Below are positions 27,742 through 36,712 of a stretch of DNA of 64,000 nt, piece by piece; within the stretch, counting starts at the first letter, position 1; each line of letters opens with the position of its first letter. The DNA lies in the NCBI GenBank assembly GCA_050433985.1, contig JBNPWE010000005.1:133233-197232 (forward strand), written 5' to 3'. Made by a program: the position numbers and the translations under genes. The DNA is from JACIYW01 sp014359745 (GTDB taxonomy: Bacteria; Pseudomonadota; Alphaproteobacteria; Rhodobacterales; Rhodobacteraceae). Under the pieces are notes generated by a model. The model searched no databases and was not told the DNA's origin. It saw only the letters and a program-made list of their open reading frames with translations.

Positions 27742-27762
27742 TCTTTGGCGTAACACACAGCG

Positions 27763-27785
27763 TTAACGATTTGTTAATCTGATTC
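27763..27785. promoter_or_regulatory. perfect CtrA box with adjacent GANTC site
   Basis: TTAA-CGATTTG-TTAA at 27763-27777 is an exact match to the CtrA consensus TTAA-N7-TTAA. A CcrM methylation site GATTC follows at 27781-27785. Both lie within 40 bases of the start codon of the small lipoprotein gene at 27801, so they could control it directly. Confidence 0.65.
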
Positions 27786-27800
27786 ACCCCAGACAGGGCC

Positions 27801-28103
27801 ATGCGCCATCTTCGCCCGTTCCTGCATCTGTCGTGCCTTGCCCTGATCGCCGCCTGCGCCTCGCCCGCGCCGGAATTCATCGGCGCGCAGGAAACAAGGC
27901 TGACGCGCGAAGGCATCCGCTTCGCCGTATTCCAGCGCGGCAACCGGGCCGAAGCGATCCGGCTCGATCGTATTTCCGGCACCCGCCACCGCGATATGCC
28001 GTTCTTGCTGGTTTCGGTGATGGAGGAGGCGACGGGTTGCGCGGTGATCCGCCGGTCGGTCGCGGGGGACACGGCGGAAATCCGGGCAACACTGCGCTGT
28101 TGA
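27801..28103 (+). CDS. small lipoprotein, probable CtrA target
   Basis: A 100-residue protein with a lipoprotein signal (LALIAAC, Cys at about residue 19) and a short mature domain with two more cysteines, in GCAVIRRS and at the C-terminal end. Family not recognised. It lies behind a perfect CtrA box, which suggests cell-cycle-dependent expression and perhaps an envelope role. Confidence 0.6.
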   Translation: MRHLRPFLHLSCLALIAACASPAPEFIGAQETRLTREGIRFAVFQRGNRAEAIRLDRISGTRHRDMPFLLVSVMEEATGCAVIRRSVAGDTAEIRATLRC

Positions 28104-28176
28104 CAGGGTGCCGCGCGGGGGCGTGAAGATGCGTATTTAAGCCAAGATGAAGGGGCAAGGCGGTTAATTGTCCGCG

Positions 28177-29319
28177 TTACCCTTTCCAGATCCAGCCACC
28201 GCCCAGAACCCGTGATCCCTCGGGCGCGTAAAAGACGCAGGCCTGACCGGGGGACACCCCCTCTTCGGGGGTCAGAAGGTCCACCTCGCAGCTATCGGGG
28301 CCGGTGGGGCGCAAGAGGGCGGGAACCGGCGGGCGGGTGGAGCGCACGCGCACGCGCGCCTCGATCGTGTCATGGGCCGCAAAGGCGCCATCGCCCAGCC
28401 AGTTGACCTCGCGCACCGGCACGGTCCGGGTGGCCAGCGCCGCCTTGGGGCCGACAATGACGCGGCGCGCATCGGGATCAAGCCTGACCACGTAAAGCGG
28501 GTCTTCGAGGCCGCCGATACCCAGCCCGCGCCTTTGACCGACGGTATAGTGGATGACGCCGCGATGGCTGCCAAGCACGCGGCCTTCGGTATCGACGATT
28601 TCACCGGGATCGGCGGCGCCGGGGCGCAGTTTCTCGATCACCGCGGCATAGTTGCCGTTGGGCACGAAACAGATGTCCTGGCTGTCGGGTTTGTCGGCCA
28701 CCGGCAGGCCGTATTTCGCCGCCAGCAGGCGCGTTTCGGCCTTTGACGCCAACCCGCCCAGCGGAAACCGCAGGTAATCAAGCTGTTCGCGCGTGGTCGA
28801 GAACAGGAAATAGCTTTGGTCGCGGTTTGCATCGGCGGCCGCGTGCAATTCTGGCCCACCCTCACCCGTCATGCGGCGGATATAATGGCCCGTCGCCATG
28901 CAATCGGCATCGAGATCTTTGGCCGTGCCCAGAAGATCGCGGAACTTCACCCGTTCGTTGCAGCGGATGCAGGGCACCGGCGTGGCGCCAGCCAGATAGG
29001 CATCGGCGAATTCGTCGATCACGGCGGCGCGGAACATGTCTTCGTAATCCAGCACATAATGCGCAAAGCCCATGGTTTCGGCCACGCGGCGGGCATCGTG
29101 GATGTCGCGCCCGGCGCAGCAGGCGCCCTTTTTGGCCAGCGCCGCGCCGTGATCGTAAAGCTGCAAGGTGACGCCGACAACGTCATAGCCTTCTTCGGCC
29201 AGCATTGCCGCCACGACCGAACTGTCAACACCCCCCGACATCGCCACGACCACGCGGGTTTCGGAGGGCGGTTTCGCGAAACCGAGGGAATTGAGCGGGT
29301 GTGGGCGATCTAGGGGCAT
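28177..29319 (-). CDS. mnmA: tRNA-specific 2-thiouridylase
   Basis: A 380-residue enzyme that thiolates uridine 34 of Lys, Glu and Gln tRNAs. The N-terminal PP-loop is SGGVDSS (residues 28-34). The catalytic cysteines are in CIRCNERVKF and DSQDICFVPNG, and the family blocks GHYIRR and TVGQRRGLGIGG are present. AGGAG precedes the ATG at 29319. It is divergent from sciP. Confidence 0.95.
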   Translation of the reverse strand: MPLDRPHPLNSLGFAKPPSETRVVVAMSGGVDSSVVAAMLAEEGYDVVGVTLQLYDHGAALAKKGACCAGRDIHDARRVAETMGFAHYVLDYEDMFRAAVIDEFADAYLAGATPVPCIRCNERVKFRDLLGTAKDLDADCMATGHYIRRMTGEGGPELHAAADANRDQSYFLFSTTREQLDYLRFPLGGLASKAETRLLAAKYGLPVADKPDSQDICFVPNGNYAAVIEKLRPGAADPGEIVDTEGRVLGSHRGVIHYTVGQRRGLGIGGLEDPLYVVRLDPDARRVIVGPKAALATRTVPVREVNWLGDGAFAAHDTIEARVRVRSTRPPVPALLRPTGPDSCEVDLLTPEEGVSPGQACVFYAPEGSRVLGGGWIWKG

Positions 29320-29436
29320 GGCTTCTCCTGAATGCGTCGCAATATAGGAAAATGCAACACACTCTCAACCCCTCGTTTCACGCCTCCTTAAGGCTGATTG
29401 GGCACGCTGTCGGCGGTGGGGATGCGAGGAAAGCAC

Positions 29437-29715
29437 ATGTATCTGAAAAAAGTTGGCGGGCCACGGGCCATCACCTTGCCTGACGGAACGGTTCTGACCC
29501 GTGGCGACCTGCCCGCACCCGATACCCGCCGATGGGTCGCAAGCCGCAAGGCGATGGTGGTGCGGGCGGTGATATACGGGTTGCTGCCGCTTGAAGAGGC
29601 GCTGGAAACCTATGCCCTGTCGCAGGAAGAATTCGATCTGTGGCGGGCGGCGGTGGAAACCCACGGTGAATCGGCGCTTAAAGTCACCAGTTTGCAAAAA
29701 TACAGACAACTTTAG
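29437..29715 (+). CDS. sciP: CtrA inhibitor SciP (DUF1153)
   Basis: A 92-residue helix-turn-helix protein. The DUF1153 features are present: the N-terminal GPRAITLPDGTVLTR, RWVASRKAMVVRAV, and the helix-turn-helix GLLPLEEALETYALSQEEFDLWR. In Caulobacter, SciP binds CtrA and represses CtrA-activated genes. Direct adjacency to ctrA is conserved in the group and supports the call. The ATG at 29437 has AGGAAA upstream; the longer frame to 29398 is not needed. Confidence 0.92.
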   Translation: MYLKKVGGPRAITLPDGTVLTRGDLPAPDTRRWVASRKAMVVRAVIYGLLPLEEALETYALSQEEFDLWRAAVETHGESALKVTSLQKYRQL

Positions 29716-29730
29716 ATTGTTTTTCGAAAT

Positions 29731-29757
29731 GACTCTGCCACACTAACCCCCGGTTAA
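29731..29757. promoter_or_regulatory. ctrA promoter region: GANTC site and near-perfect CtrA box
   Basis: GACTC (a CcrM-type GANTC site) at 29731-29735 is followed by CTAA-CCCCCGG-TTAA at 29743-29757, one mismatch from TTAA-N7-TTAA. It lies 50 bases before the ctrA start. Methylation and autoregulation of ctrA through such sites are established in Caulobacter; here it is inferred from sequence. Confidence 0.6.
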
Positions 29758-29807
29758 CCATTGTTCGACAGTGTGAACGGCGAACCTGGATGGAGCGGAG
29801 ACAACCA

Positions 29808-30521
29808 ATGCGCGTTTTACTGGTGGAAGATGACCCAACAACCTCGCGCAGCATCGAACTGATGCTGACACATGCCAACCTTAACGTCTATTGCACCGAC
29901 CTGGGCGAGGAGGGGATCGATCTTGCCAAGCTTTATGATTACGATCTGATCCTTCTCGACCTCAATCTGCCCGACATGAACGGGCATGACGTGTTGCGCC
30001 AATTGCGGCTGGCGCGGGTGGATACGCCGATCCTGATCCTGTCGGGCGCCGATGATACCGATAACAAGATCAAGGGCTTCGGATTTGGGGCCGATGATTA
30101 TCTGACCAAGCCGTTTCACCGCGAGGAACTGGTGGCGCGCATCCATGCGATCATCCGCCGATCCAAGGGCCATGCGCAATCGGTCATCCGAACCGGGCTG
30201 GTCAACGTCAACCTTGACGCCAAGACCGTCGATGTCGGGGGCAAGACCGTGCATCTGACCGGCAAGGAATATCAGATGCTGGAACTTCTGTCGCTGCGCA
30301 AGGGCACGACCCTGACCAAGGAGATGTTTCTGAACCATCTTTACGGCGGCATGGACGAACCCGAACTCAAGATCATCGATGTATTCATCTGCAAGCTGCG
30401 CAAGAAACTGGCCGAGGCGACGGATGGCGCGAATTACATAGAAACCGTCTGGGGGCGGGGCTATGTGCTGCGGGATCCGATGCCGGTGGAATCGGATCGG
30501 CGAATCGCGTTGGGTGCGTAA
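29808..30521 (+). CDS. ctrA: cell-cycle response regulator CtrA
   Basis: A 237-residue OmpR-type response regulator. The receiver domain has the acidic pocket VEDD, the phosphorylated Asp in LLDLNLPDMNG, and Lys in TKPFHREEL. The C-terminal winged helix reads HLTGKEYQMLELL and ends VWGRGYVLRD. In Rhodobacterales CtrA controls motility, gene transfer agents and cell-cycle-linked genes. GGAG lies upstream of the ATG at 29808. The sciP gene precedes it. Confidence 0.95.
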   Translation: MRVLLVEDDPTTSRSIELMLTHANLNVYCTDLGEEGIDLAKLYDYDLILLDLNLPDMNGHDVLRQLRLARVDTPILILSGADDTDNKIKGFGFGADDYLTKPFHREELVARIHAIIRRSKGHAQSVIRTGLVNVNLDAKTVDVGGKTVHLTGKEYQMLELLSLRKGTTLTKEMFLNHLYGGMDEPELKIIDVFICKLRKKLAEATDGANYIETVWGRGYVLRDPMPVESDRRIALGA

Positions 30522-30555
30522 GGGCTGCGCGCGGGATGGCTGGACCTTGGCAATA

Positions 30556-30570
30556 TGTGACCCTATCACA
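30556..30570. promoter_or_regulatory. palindrome TGTGA-N5-TCACA upstream of ligA
   Basis: A perfect 15-base inverted repeat, TGTGACCCTATCACA, lies 24 bases before the ligA start codon. The half-sites look like Crp/Fnr-family half-sites, but the spacer is 5 rather than 6. It could be an operator for ligA-recG or a weak hairpin after ctrA. Confidence 0.35.
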
Positions 30571-30593
30571 GGGAAAACACCAGGGGGTCAGCC

Positions 30594-32762
30594 GTGGCAC
30601 GGACAAAGCCGGAAACAGATGCGCGGAAAGGGGCGGTTGCGCCCCGCGATCTGTCTGACATCCTGCCCGACGATCTGACCGAAGAACAGGCCGCGGCGGA
30701 ACTTGCGCGGCTGGCCGGGGCGATTGCGGCGGCGAACCGGGCCTATCACACCGAGGATGCGCCACAGATCAGCGATGCCGCCTATGACGCGCTGAAAGCC
30801 CGCAATGCCGCGATCGAGGCGCGCTTTGCCCACCTCAAACGCGCCGACAGCCCGTCGGATCAGGTGGGGGCGGCCCCTGCGGAAACCTTTTCCAAGGTGC
30901 GGCACGCGGTGCGCATGCTGTCGCTTGCCAATGCGTTCAGCGCCGAGGATGTCGTGGAATTCGATGCGGGTATCCGCCGTTATCTGGGGTTGGGCGACGC
31001 GCCGCTTGCCTATACGGCGGAACCCAAGATAGACGGTCTGTCGCTTTCGCTGCGCTATGAAGGGGGGGCGTTGGTGCAGGCCGCCACCCGCGGCGATGGC
31101 GAGACGGGCGAGAATGTTACCGCAAACGCCCGAACCATATGCGACATTCCCACCCGCCTGTCCGGCGCGCCCGAGGTGTTGGAAGTGCGGGGCGAGGTTT
31201 ACATGCTGCACGCCGATTTCGCGGCACTGAACGCGGCGCAGGCAGAAAAAGGTGCCAAAACCTTTGCCAATCCGCGTAACGCGGCGGCGGGCAGCCTGCG
31301 GCAGCTTGATCCAAGGATCACCCGCGCGCGGCCGCTGCGGTTTTTTGCCTATGCCTGGGGTGAGGTGTCGGACGCCTTGGCCGATACGCAAGCCGCTGCG
31401 GTGGCGCGGCTGAAAAAACTGGGGTTTTCGACCAACCCGCTGATGCAGGTCTGCGACGGGCCGCAGGCATTGCTGGAGGTCTGGGCAAGTATCGAGGCGC
31501 AGCGCGCAACCCTTGGCTATGACATTGACGGGGTGGTTTACAAGGTCAACGACCTTGGCTTGCAGCACCGGCTTGGCTTTCGGTCCACCACGCCACGCTG
31601 GGCGATCGCGCACAAGTTCCCGGCCCAAACCGCCTGGACCCGGCTGGAGGCGATCGAAATTCAGGTGGGGCGCACCGGGGCCCTGTCACCCGTGGCACGG
31701 CTGGCCCCGGTGACGGTGGGCGGGGTGGTGGTGTCGAATGCCACGCTGCACAATGAAGATTACATCGCCGGGCGCGATTCGCGCGGTGAGGCGATCCGGG
31801 GCGGCAAGGATATCCGTGTCGGCGATTGGGTTGAGGTATATCGCGCGGGCGATGTTATCCCCAAGGTGCGCGACGTGGATTTGACGCGGCGCAAGAACGG
31901 CGCGCAACCATATGAATTTCCTAAAAAATGCCCAGAATGCGGATCAGATGCCATCCGTGAAGAGGGCGACGCGGTGCGCCGCTGCACGGGCGGGCTGGTC
32001 TGCCCCGCGCAGGCGGTTGAACGGTTGAAGCATTTTGTCAGCCGCGCTGCCTTCGATATCGAGGGGTTGGGCGCCAAGCAGGTCGAGGCGCTGTGGCGCG
32101 ATGGCTGGATAACAGAGCCCGCCGATATTTTCACGCTGGAAGAACGCTATGGAAGTGGCGAAAAACAATTGAAAAATCGCGAAGGTTGGGGGGAAGTATC
32201 CGCCCGCAACCTGTTTCGCGCCATTGAAGAAAAACGCACAATCCCGCTTGCGCGGCTGATCTTCGCGCTTGGCATCCGCCATGTCGGCGAGGCGACGGCC
32301 GGCTTGCTGGCCTCGCATTACACCACCTGGGCCGCGTTCGAGGCGGCAATGACCGGCGCGACCGTCGGCGAAGGCCCGGAATGGGAAGACCTGGTGTCGA
32401 TCGACGGGGTGGGCGCGGTGCTGGCCACCTCGCTGGTAACCACCTTTCATCAGGAGGCAGAGCGCGAATTGATCGACCGGCTGGTGAAACAGTTGCACGT
32501 TGAACCCGCCATCGCCCGCGTCACCGACAGCCCCATCGCGGGCAAGACGCTGGTCTTTACCGGCACGCTGGAACGCATGACCCGCGCCGAGGCCAAGGCC
32601 CGCGCCGAGGCGCTGGGGGCCAGGGTGGCGGGATCGGTTTCGGCGAAAACCGACATTCTGGTCGCCGGGCCGGGCGCGGGGTCAAAGGCCGCGAAAGCCG
32701 CCGCGCTGGGGGTCGAGGTGATCGACGAAGACGCCTTTCGCGCCCTGATTGGCGAGGGTTAG
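30594..32762 (+). CDS. ligA: NAD+-dependent DNA ligase
   Basis: The 722-residue replicative ligase. The adenylation lysine is in AEPKIDGLSL (about residue 145). The zinc finger reads CPECG...C...CPAQ, helix-hairpin-helix repeats follow, and a C-terminal BRCT domain (GKTLVFTGTLERMTRAEAKA) closes the protein. It starts with GTG and a GGGGG-containing ribosome site. The recG ATG follows immediately after its stop, so the two form an operon. Confidence 0.97.
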   Translation: MARTKPETDARKGAVAPRDLSDILPDDLTEEQAAAELARLAGAIAAANRAYHTEDAPQISDAAYDALKARNAAIEARFAHLKRADSPSDQVGAAPAETFSKVRHAVRMLSLANAFSAEDVVEFDAGIRRYLGLGDAPLAYTAEPKIDGLSLSLRYEGGALVQAATRGDGETGENVTANARTICDIPTRLSGAPEVLEVRGEVYMLHADFAALNAAQAEKGAKTFANPRNAAAGSLRQLDPRITRARPLRFFAYAWGEVSDALADTQAAAVARLKKLGFSTNPLMQVCDGPQALLEVWASIEAQRATLGYDIDGVVYKVNDLGLQHRLGFRSTTPRWAIAHKFPAQTAWTRLEAIEIQVGRTGALSPVARLAPVTVGGVVVSNATLHNEDYIAGRDSRGEAIRGGKDIRVGDWVEVYRAGDVIPKVRDVDLTRRKNGAQPYEFPKKCPECGSDAIREEGDAVRRCTGGLVCPAQAVERLKHFVSRAAFDIEGLGAKQVEALWRDGWITEPADIFTLEERYGSGEKQLKNREGWGEVSARNLFRAIEEKRTIPLARLIFALGIRHVGEATAGLLASHYTTWAAFEAAMTGATVGEGPEWEDLVSIDGVGAVLATSLVTTFHQEAERELIDRLVKQLHVEPAIARVTDSPIAGKTLVFTGTLERMTRAEAKARAEALGARVAGSVSAKTDILVAGPGAGSKAAKAAALGVEVIDEDAFRALIGEG

Positions 32763-34856
32763 ATGGGATCGCGCCCCGAGATCCTGTTTCCGCTGTTTGC
32801 CGAACTGGAAACCCTGGATGGTGTTGGCCCCAAAACCGCAAAACTGTTCGCGCAGATGGGGATAGAGCGGCCGCGCGACCTGTTGTTCACCTTGCCGCAT
32901 TCAGGCGTGAACCGCGCCCGCCGCGATACGATCCGCGCCGTGGTGCCGCCCGCTGTGGTCACGGTCGAAGGCGTGGTGGGCGGGCATTTTCCCCCCGCGG
33001 CCAAGGGCCGCCCCTACCGGGTGATGTTTCGCGATGCGGCGACGGAATTTCAACTGGTGTTCTTTCATCCGCGCGGCGATTACCTCAAACGGTTGCTGCC
33101 GACCGGGCAACGGCGGCTGGTTTCGGGCAAGGTCGAGATTTTTGACGGCATCGCGCAGATGGTCCACCCCGATCATGTGCTCCGCCCCGAGGAAGCGGGG
33201 GATCTGCCGCTCTATGAACCGGTCTATCCGCTGACCGCCGGGATCACCCAGAAACTTGTGGCGCGCGCGGTCGCCGCGGCCCTTGCCCGCGCGCCCGATG
33301 ATCTTGCCGAATGGATCGATCCCGCCCTGAAGGCGCGCGAGGGGTGGCCGGGCTGGCACGCCGCCGTCACCGCCGCGCACGCGCCCGCAAGCGATGCCGA
33401 TCTGGCCGCCACCGCGCCCGCGCGGCAGCGTCTGGCCTATGACGAGATGTTCGCGCATCAGTTAACCTTGGCGCTGGCGCGCGCGGCGCTTCGCCGTGGC
33501 AAGGGTGTGGCAACGGCGGGCACCGGCGCCTTGCAGCGCAAGGTATTGGCAAATCTGGATTACAGCCCGACCGCCGCCCAGACCCGCGCGGTGGCGGAAA
33601 TCGCCACCGACATGGCCGCGCCCACACGGATGAACCGGCTTTTGCAGGGCGATGTCGGATCGGGCAAGACGCTGGTCGCGTTCATGGCGCTTCTGATCGC
33701 GGTCGAGGGGGGCGGGCAGGGCGTGATGATGGCCCCCACCGAAATCCTCGCGCGCCAGCATCTGGCCAGCCTTGAACCGCTGGCGCGCGCCGCCGGGGTG
33801 CGGCTGGATATCCTGACCGGGCGCGACAAGGGCGGGGACCGGGCGGCAAAGCTGGCGGATCTGGCGGCGGGGCGGATCAACATTCTGGTCGGCACGCACG
33901 CGGTTTTTCAAAAGGATGTGGACTTTGCCGATCTGCGCCTTGCGGTGATCGATGAACAGCACCGCTTTGGCGTCGCGCAGCGCATGGAACTGGGGGCCAA
34001 GGGGCGGGCGGCCGACATTCTGGTGATGACCGCAACGCCGATCCCGCGGTCGCTTTCGCTCGCACAATACGGCGATATGGATATTTCGGTGCTGGATGAA
34101 AAGCCGCCGGGCCGCACGCCGGTGCAAACCGCGCTGATCCCCACATCGCGCATCGATGAGGTGGTGGATCACCTGCGCCGCGCCCTGGCCGAAGGGCGAC
34201 AGGCCTATTGGGTATGCCCGCTGGTGGAGGAAAGCGAGGTTCTGGATCTGACGGCCGCCGAAGACCGGTTCGCCCGGCTGCGCGCGGCCCTGGGCGAGGG
34301 GGTGGTGGGCCTCGTTCACGGGCAGATGCCCCCCGCCGACAAAGACGCCGCAATGGCAGGGTTCGAGGCGGGGCGCATCCGGGTTCTGGTGGCCACGACG
34401 GTGATAGAGGTGGGGGTGAATGTGCCCAACGCCTCTATCATGGTGATCGAGCGGGCCGAATGGTTCGGGCTGGCACAGCTTCATCAATTGCGCGGGCGCG
34501 TCGGGCGGGGGGCGGCCGCTTCGACCTGCCTGATGCTGTATCAATCGCCGCTGGGCGAGGCGGCGGCGCGCCGCCTCAAGACCCTGCGCGATACCGAAGA
34601 CGGGTTTCGCATCGCCGAGGTCGATCTGGAAATGCGCGGCGCGGGCGATGTGATCGGCACCGCGCAATCGGGCCTGCCACGGTTTCGCATCGCCGATCTG
34701 GAACGTCAGGCGGCGCTGATGGCGGTGGCGCAATCGGATGCGCGCGCGCTGCTGGCCATCGATCCGGCCCTTGAGGGCGCGCGCGGGCAGGCGGCTAGGG
34801 TGCTTTTGTGGCTGATGGATCAGGATCGCGCGATCCGGCTGATCAATGTCGGTTAG
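32763..34856 (+). CDS. recG: ATP-dependent DNA helicase RecG
   Basis: A 697-residue branch-migration helicase that remodels stalled forks. The N-terminal wedge/OB domain is followed by Walker A GDVGSGKT, the DEQH box (VIDEQHRFGVAQR), TATPIPRS (motif III), and the C-terminal VGVNVPNASIMVIE and QLHQLRGRVGRG motifs. It starts at the base after the ligA stop. Its end is the last ordinary chromosomal gene before the island. Confidence 0.97.
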   Translation: MGSRPEILFPLFAELETLDGVGPKTAKLFAQMGIERPRDLLFTLPHSGVNRARRDTIRAVVPPAVVTVEGVVGGHFPPAAKGRPYRVMFRDAATEFQLVFFHPRGDYLKRLLPTGQRRLVSGKVEIFDGIAQMVHPDHVLRPEEAGDLPLYEPVYPLTAGITQKLVARAVAAALARAPDDLAEWIDPALKAREGWPGWHAAVTAAHAPASDADLAATAPARQRLAYDEMFAHQLTLALARAALRRGKGVATAGTGALQRKVLANLDYSPTAAQTRAVAEIATDMAAPTRMNRLLQGDVGSGKTLVAFMALLIAVEGGGQGVMMAPTEILARQHLASLEPLARAAGVRLDILTGRDKGGDRAAKLADLAAGRINILVGTHAVFQKDVDFADLRLAVIDEQHRFGVAQRMELGAKGRAADILVMTATPIPRSLSLAQYGDMDISVLDEKPPGRTPVQTALIPTSRIDEVVDHLRRALAEGRQAYWVCPLVEESEVLDLTAAEDRFARLRAALGEGVVGLVHGQMPPADKDAAMAGFEAGRIRVLVATTVIEVGVNVPNASIMVIERAEWFGLAQLHQLRGRVGRGAAASTCLMLYQSPLGEAAARRLKTLRDTEDGFRIAEVDLEMRGAGDVIGTAQSGLPRFRIADLERQAALMAVAQSDARALLAIDPALEGARGQAARVLLWLMDQDRAIRLINVG

Positions 34857-34991
34857 CGTTCGGCACCTGACATAGGAGTCCCGACGGCGCCCCGCTGTGG
34901 CATGGTCGGCGGATGAGACGCTCCGACATCTGCCTTTACCTTGGCCCCGCCGACAGCGCTGAGCGTCAAGCTTTGCTGAACAACCGCAACA

Positions 34992-35014
34992 CGCCGCGCG
35001 AGCGCCCGACCGCC
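34992..35014 (+). repeat. 23-base direct repeat, copy 1
   Basis: Identical to 35116-35138 (begins CGCCGCGCGAGCGCCCGACC). The copies are 124 bases apart, upstream of the ATPase-PIN operon. Confidence 0.85.
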
Positions 35015-35115
35015 GCCGCCGCCGCATCCCGCACAACCGTCACAGATCCTCGCGCCACAAAGCACCAACCAAAGCCGTTGACGAACCCCGCGCGGAATCA
35101 AGGCGCGGCACGCGC

Positions 35116-35138
35116 CGCCGCGCGAGCGCCCGACCGCC
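35116..35138 (+). repeat. 23-base direct repeat, copy 2
   Basis: Second copy of the repeat at 34992-35014. No further exact copy was noticed in the window. Confidence 0.85.
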
Positions 35139-35440
35139 TCGTCGCACCAAAGGTGCGCCGAATCTTTCGGCACGCCTCCGGCGTGACGGGCGGGCGCTTT
35201 TGCAACGTTGCATACCGTTCAATCGTTCGATGTCCTTGCACCATAAACTGCAGACCACCGCCGTCGCAGCGCCCCCCCGGCGGTCAGCCGCCCGCACGGC
35301 TTGTCGCGTCGTTCCGGGCGACCTCTTCGAGTCATTGCCTCCCCCGCGCAGCATGCTTTGTACTGGAGCCACTGAAAAGTAAGCCATTGACCAAGCCGCT
35401 CTTGTTGAGCATCGTCGCTGCAACGTTTGCGAGGTGGGAC

Positions 35441-36712
35441 ATGCTGATCAAGACCAGTGCCGAAAATTGGAAAAGCATAAAAAATGCAGAGCTAAATATT
35501 GATGCTTTGACGGTCCTGATCGGGAGCAACGCGAGCGGGAAATCCAATGTCTTAGATGCGCTGGCGTTTCTACAACGTACAGCTTCCGGTCTGCTTCTGA
35601 CTTCGGCCTTGCAGGGCGATGCTGTTGCCTCACCATTGCGCGGTGGACTAGAATGGGCTGCACGAAAGCCTGGTAGCTCTTTTAGCCTTTCATCCACAAT
35701 CCGAGGCAGTGATGAAACAACAGAATTTGACTACCGGATCGAATGTGACATTTCAAAGGGACAATGCGAACTTCGTTCGGAGCAACTAATAAGACGTAAG
35801 TATCGCATTTCGTCTAAAGGCAAGCGCCAAAAAAACCCTTCCCAAGTTCAAATTTTTCGTACGGACCCCGTAGACTCTGATGCACCCACAATAACTGCGC
35901 GACTTTATAATGGCAAGCAAGGGAGTCCAAGACAGCTAAGTCGAGCTTCAAGCGTACTCTTTCAATTGATCGGGCAGAAACTTGCGCTTGAAATTGACGA
36001 AGGCGTTAACGCAGTTATGGAGGCTCATAGGGCAATCTTCATTTTGGATCCCATTCCGTCTCACATGCGGGATTATTCTCCATTCTCCGACCGTCTCCTA
36101 CCGGATGCTTCCAATATCGCGGGAGTTTTGGCTGCGCTACCTGATGATCAAAAGGCGGAAGTTGAGAATACGCTTTCGCGTTATGTTGCCAAATTACCAG
36201 AACGCGATATCATCCGAGTTTATTCTGAGCCGGTCGGAAAATTCCATAGTGATGCAATGTTGTACTGCGAAGAGGGATTTGCACAATCTCCCATGCTCTT
36301 AGATGCTCGTGGAATGTCTGATGGCACACTTCGTTTCTTAGCAATTTTGATGGCTTTGCTTACCCGCCCCAAGAATAGCCTTCTCGTTATAGAGGAGGTA
36401 GATAATGGACTGCACCCATCTCGATCTAAGTTATTGCTTGACATGCTCCGAACCGTTGGAAAACGGCGGGATGTTGATGTGATGGTGACAACTCACAATC
36501 CTGCACTGCTGGACGCCATGGGGACAGAAATGGTCCCATTCATTACCGTTGCACACCGGAGGGAAGGATGTGGGGCAACTGAACTTACTCTTCTAGAGGA
36601 TATTGAGGATCTTCCTCGCCTCCTTGCTGGTGGAACTATAGGAAGACTTACAAGTAAAGGAGCTATTGAGGAGGCGCTTTCCGCGCAGGAGCGGAGTGCG
36701 TTAAATGAGTAA
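35441..36712 (+). CDS. AAA/ABC-type ATPase of a two-gene island operon
   Basis: A 423-residue ATPase of the AAA_15/AAA_21 (OLD/SMC-like) type. It has Walker A GSNASGKSN (residues 28-36), an ABC-like signature region MSDGTLRFLAIL, Walker B LLVIEEVDNGLHPSRSK and the switch histidine in VMVTTHNPALLDAM. The inserted middle (residues 60-330) lacks a long coiled coil. ATPases of this type partner with nucleases in several phage-defence systems. The ATG at 35441 has GAGG upstream. Its last 8 bases overlap the PIN-like gene. DNA here is visibly A/T-richer, with TTA and AGA codons rare in the neighbours, indicating transfer. The exact system is not recognised. Confidence 0.8.
   Translation: MLIKTSAENWKSIKNAELNIDALTVLIGSNASGKSNVLDALAFLQRTASGLLLTSALQGDAVASPLRGGLEWAARKPGSSFSLSSTIRGSDETTEFDYRIECDISKGQCELRSEQLIRRKYRISSKGKRQKNPSQVQIFRTDPVDSDAPTITARLYNGKQGSPRQLSRASSVLFQLIGQKLALEIDEGVNAVMEAHRAIFILDPIPSHMRDYSPFSDRLLPDASNIAGVLAALPDDQKAEVENTLSRYVAKLPERDIIRVYSEPVGKFHSDAMLYCEEGFAQSPMLLDARGMSDGTLRFLAILMALLTRPKNSLLVIEEVDNGLHPSRSKLLLDMLRTVGKRRDVDVMVTTHNPALLDAMGTEMVPFITVAHRREGCGATELTLLEDIEDLPRLLAGGTIGRLTSKGAIEEALSAQERSALNE

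Larger units (their letters stand above)
34857..35440. other. gene-free region left of the island, with direct repeats
   Basis: About 580 bases between recG and the ATPase gene hold no convincing gene. A 23-base direct repeat, CGCCGCGCGAGCGCCCGACC plus GCC, occurs at 34992-35014 and 35116-35138. A small hairpin (CACGCC-TCC-GGCGTG) lies near 35174. AAGCC(G/A)TTGAC(G/C)AA(C/G)CC occurs twice, near 35074 and 35382. Frames on both strands yield only low-complexity Arg/Ala-rich products. It looks like repeated, possibly decayed mobile sequence. Confidence 0.45.
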
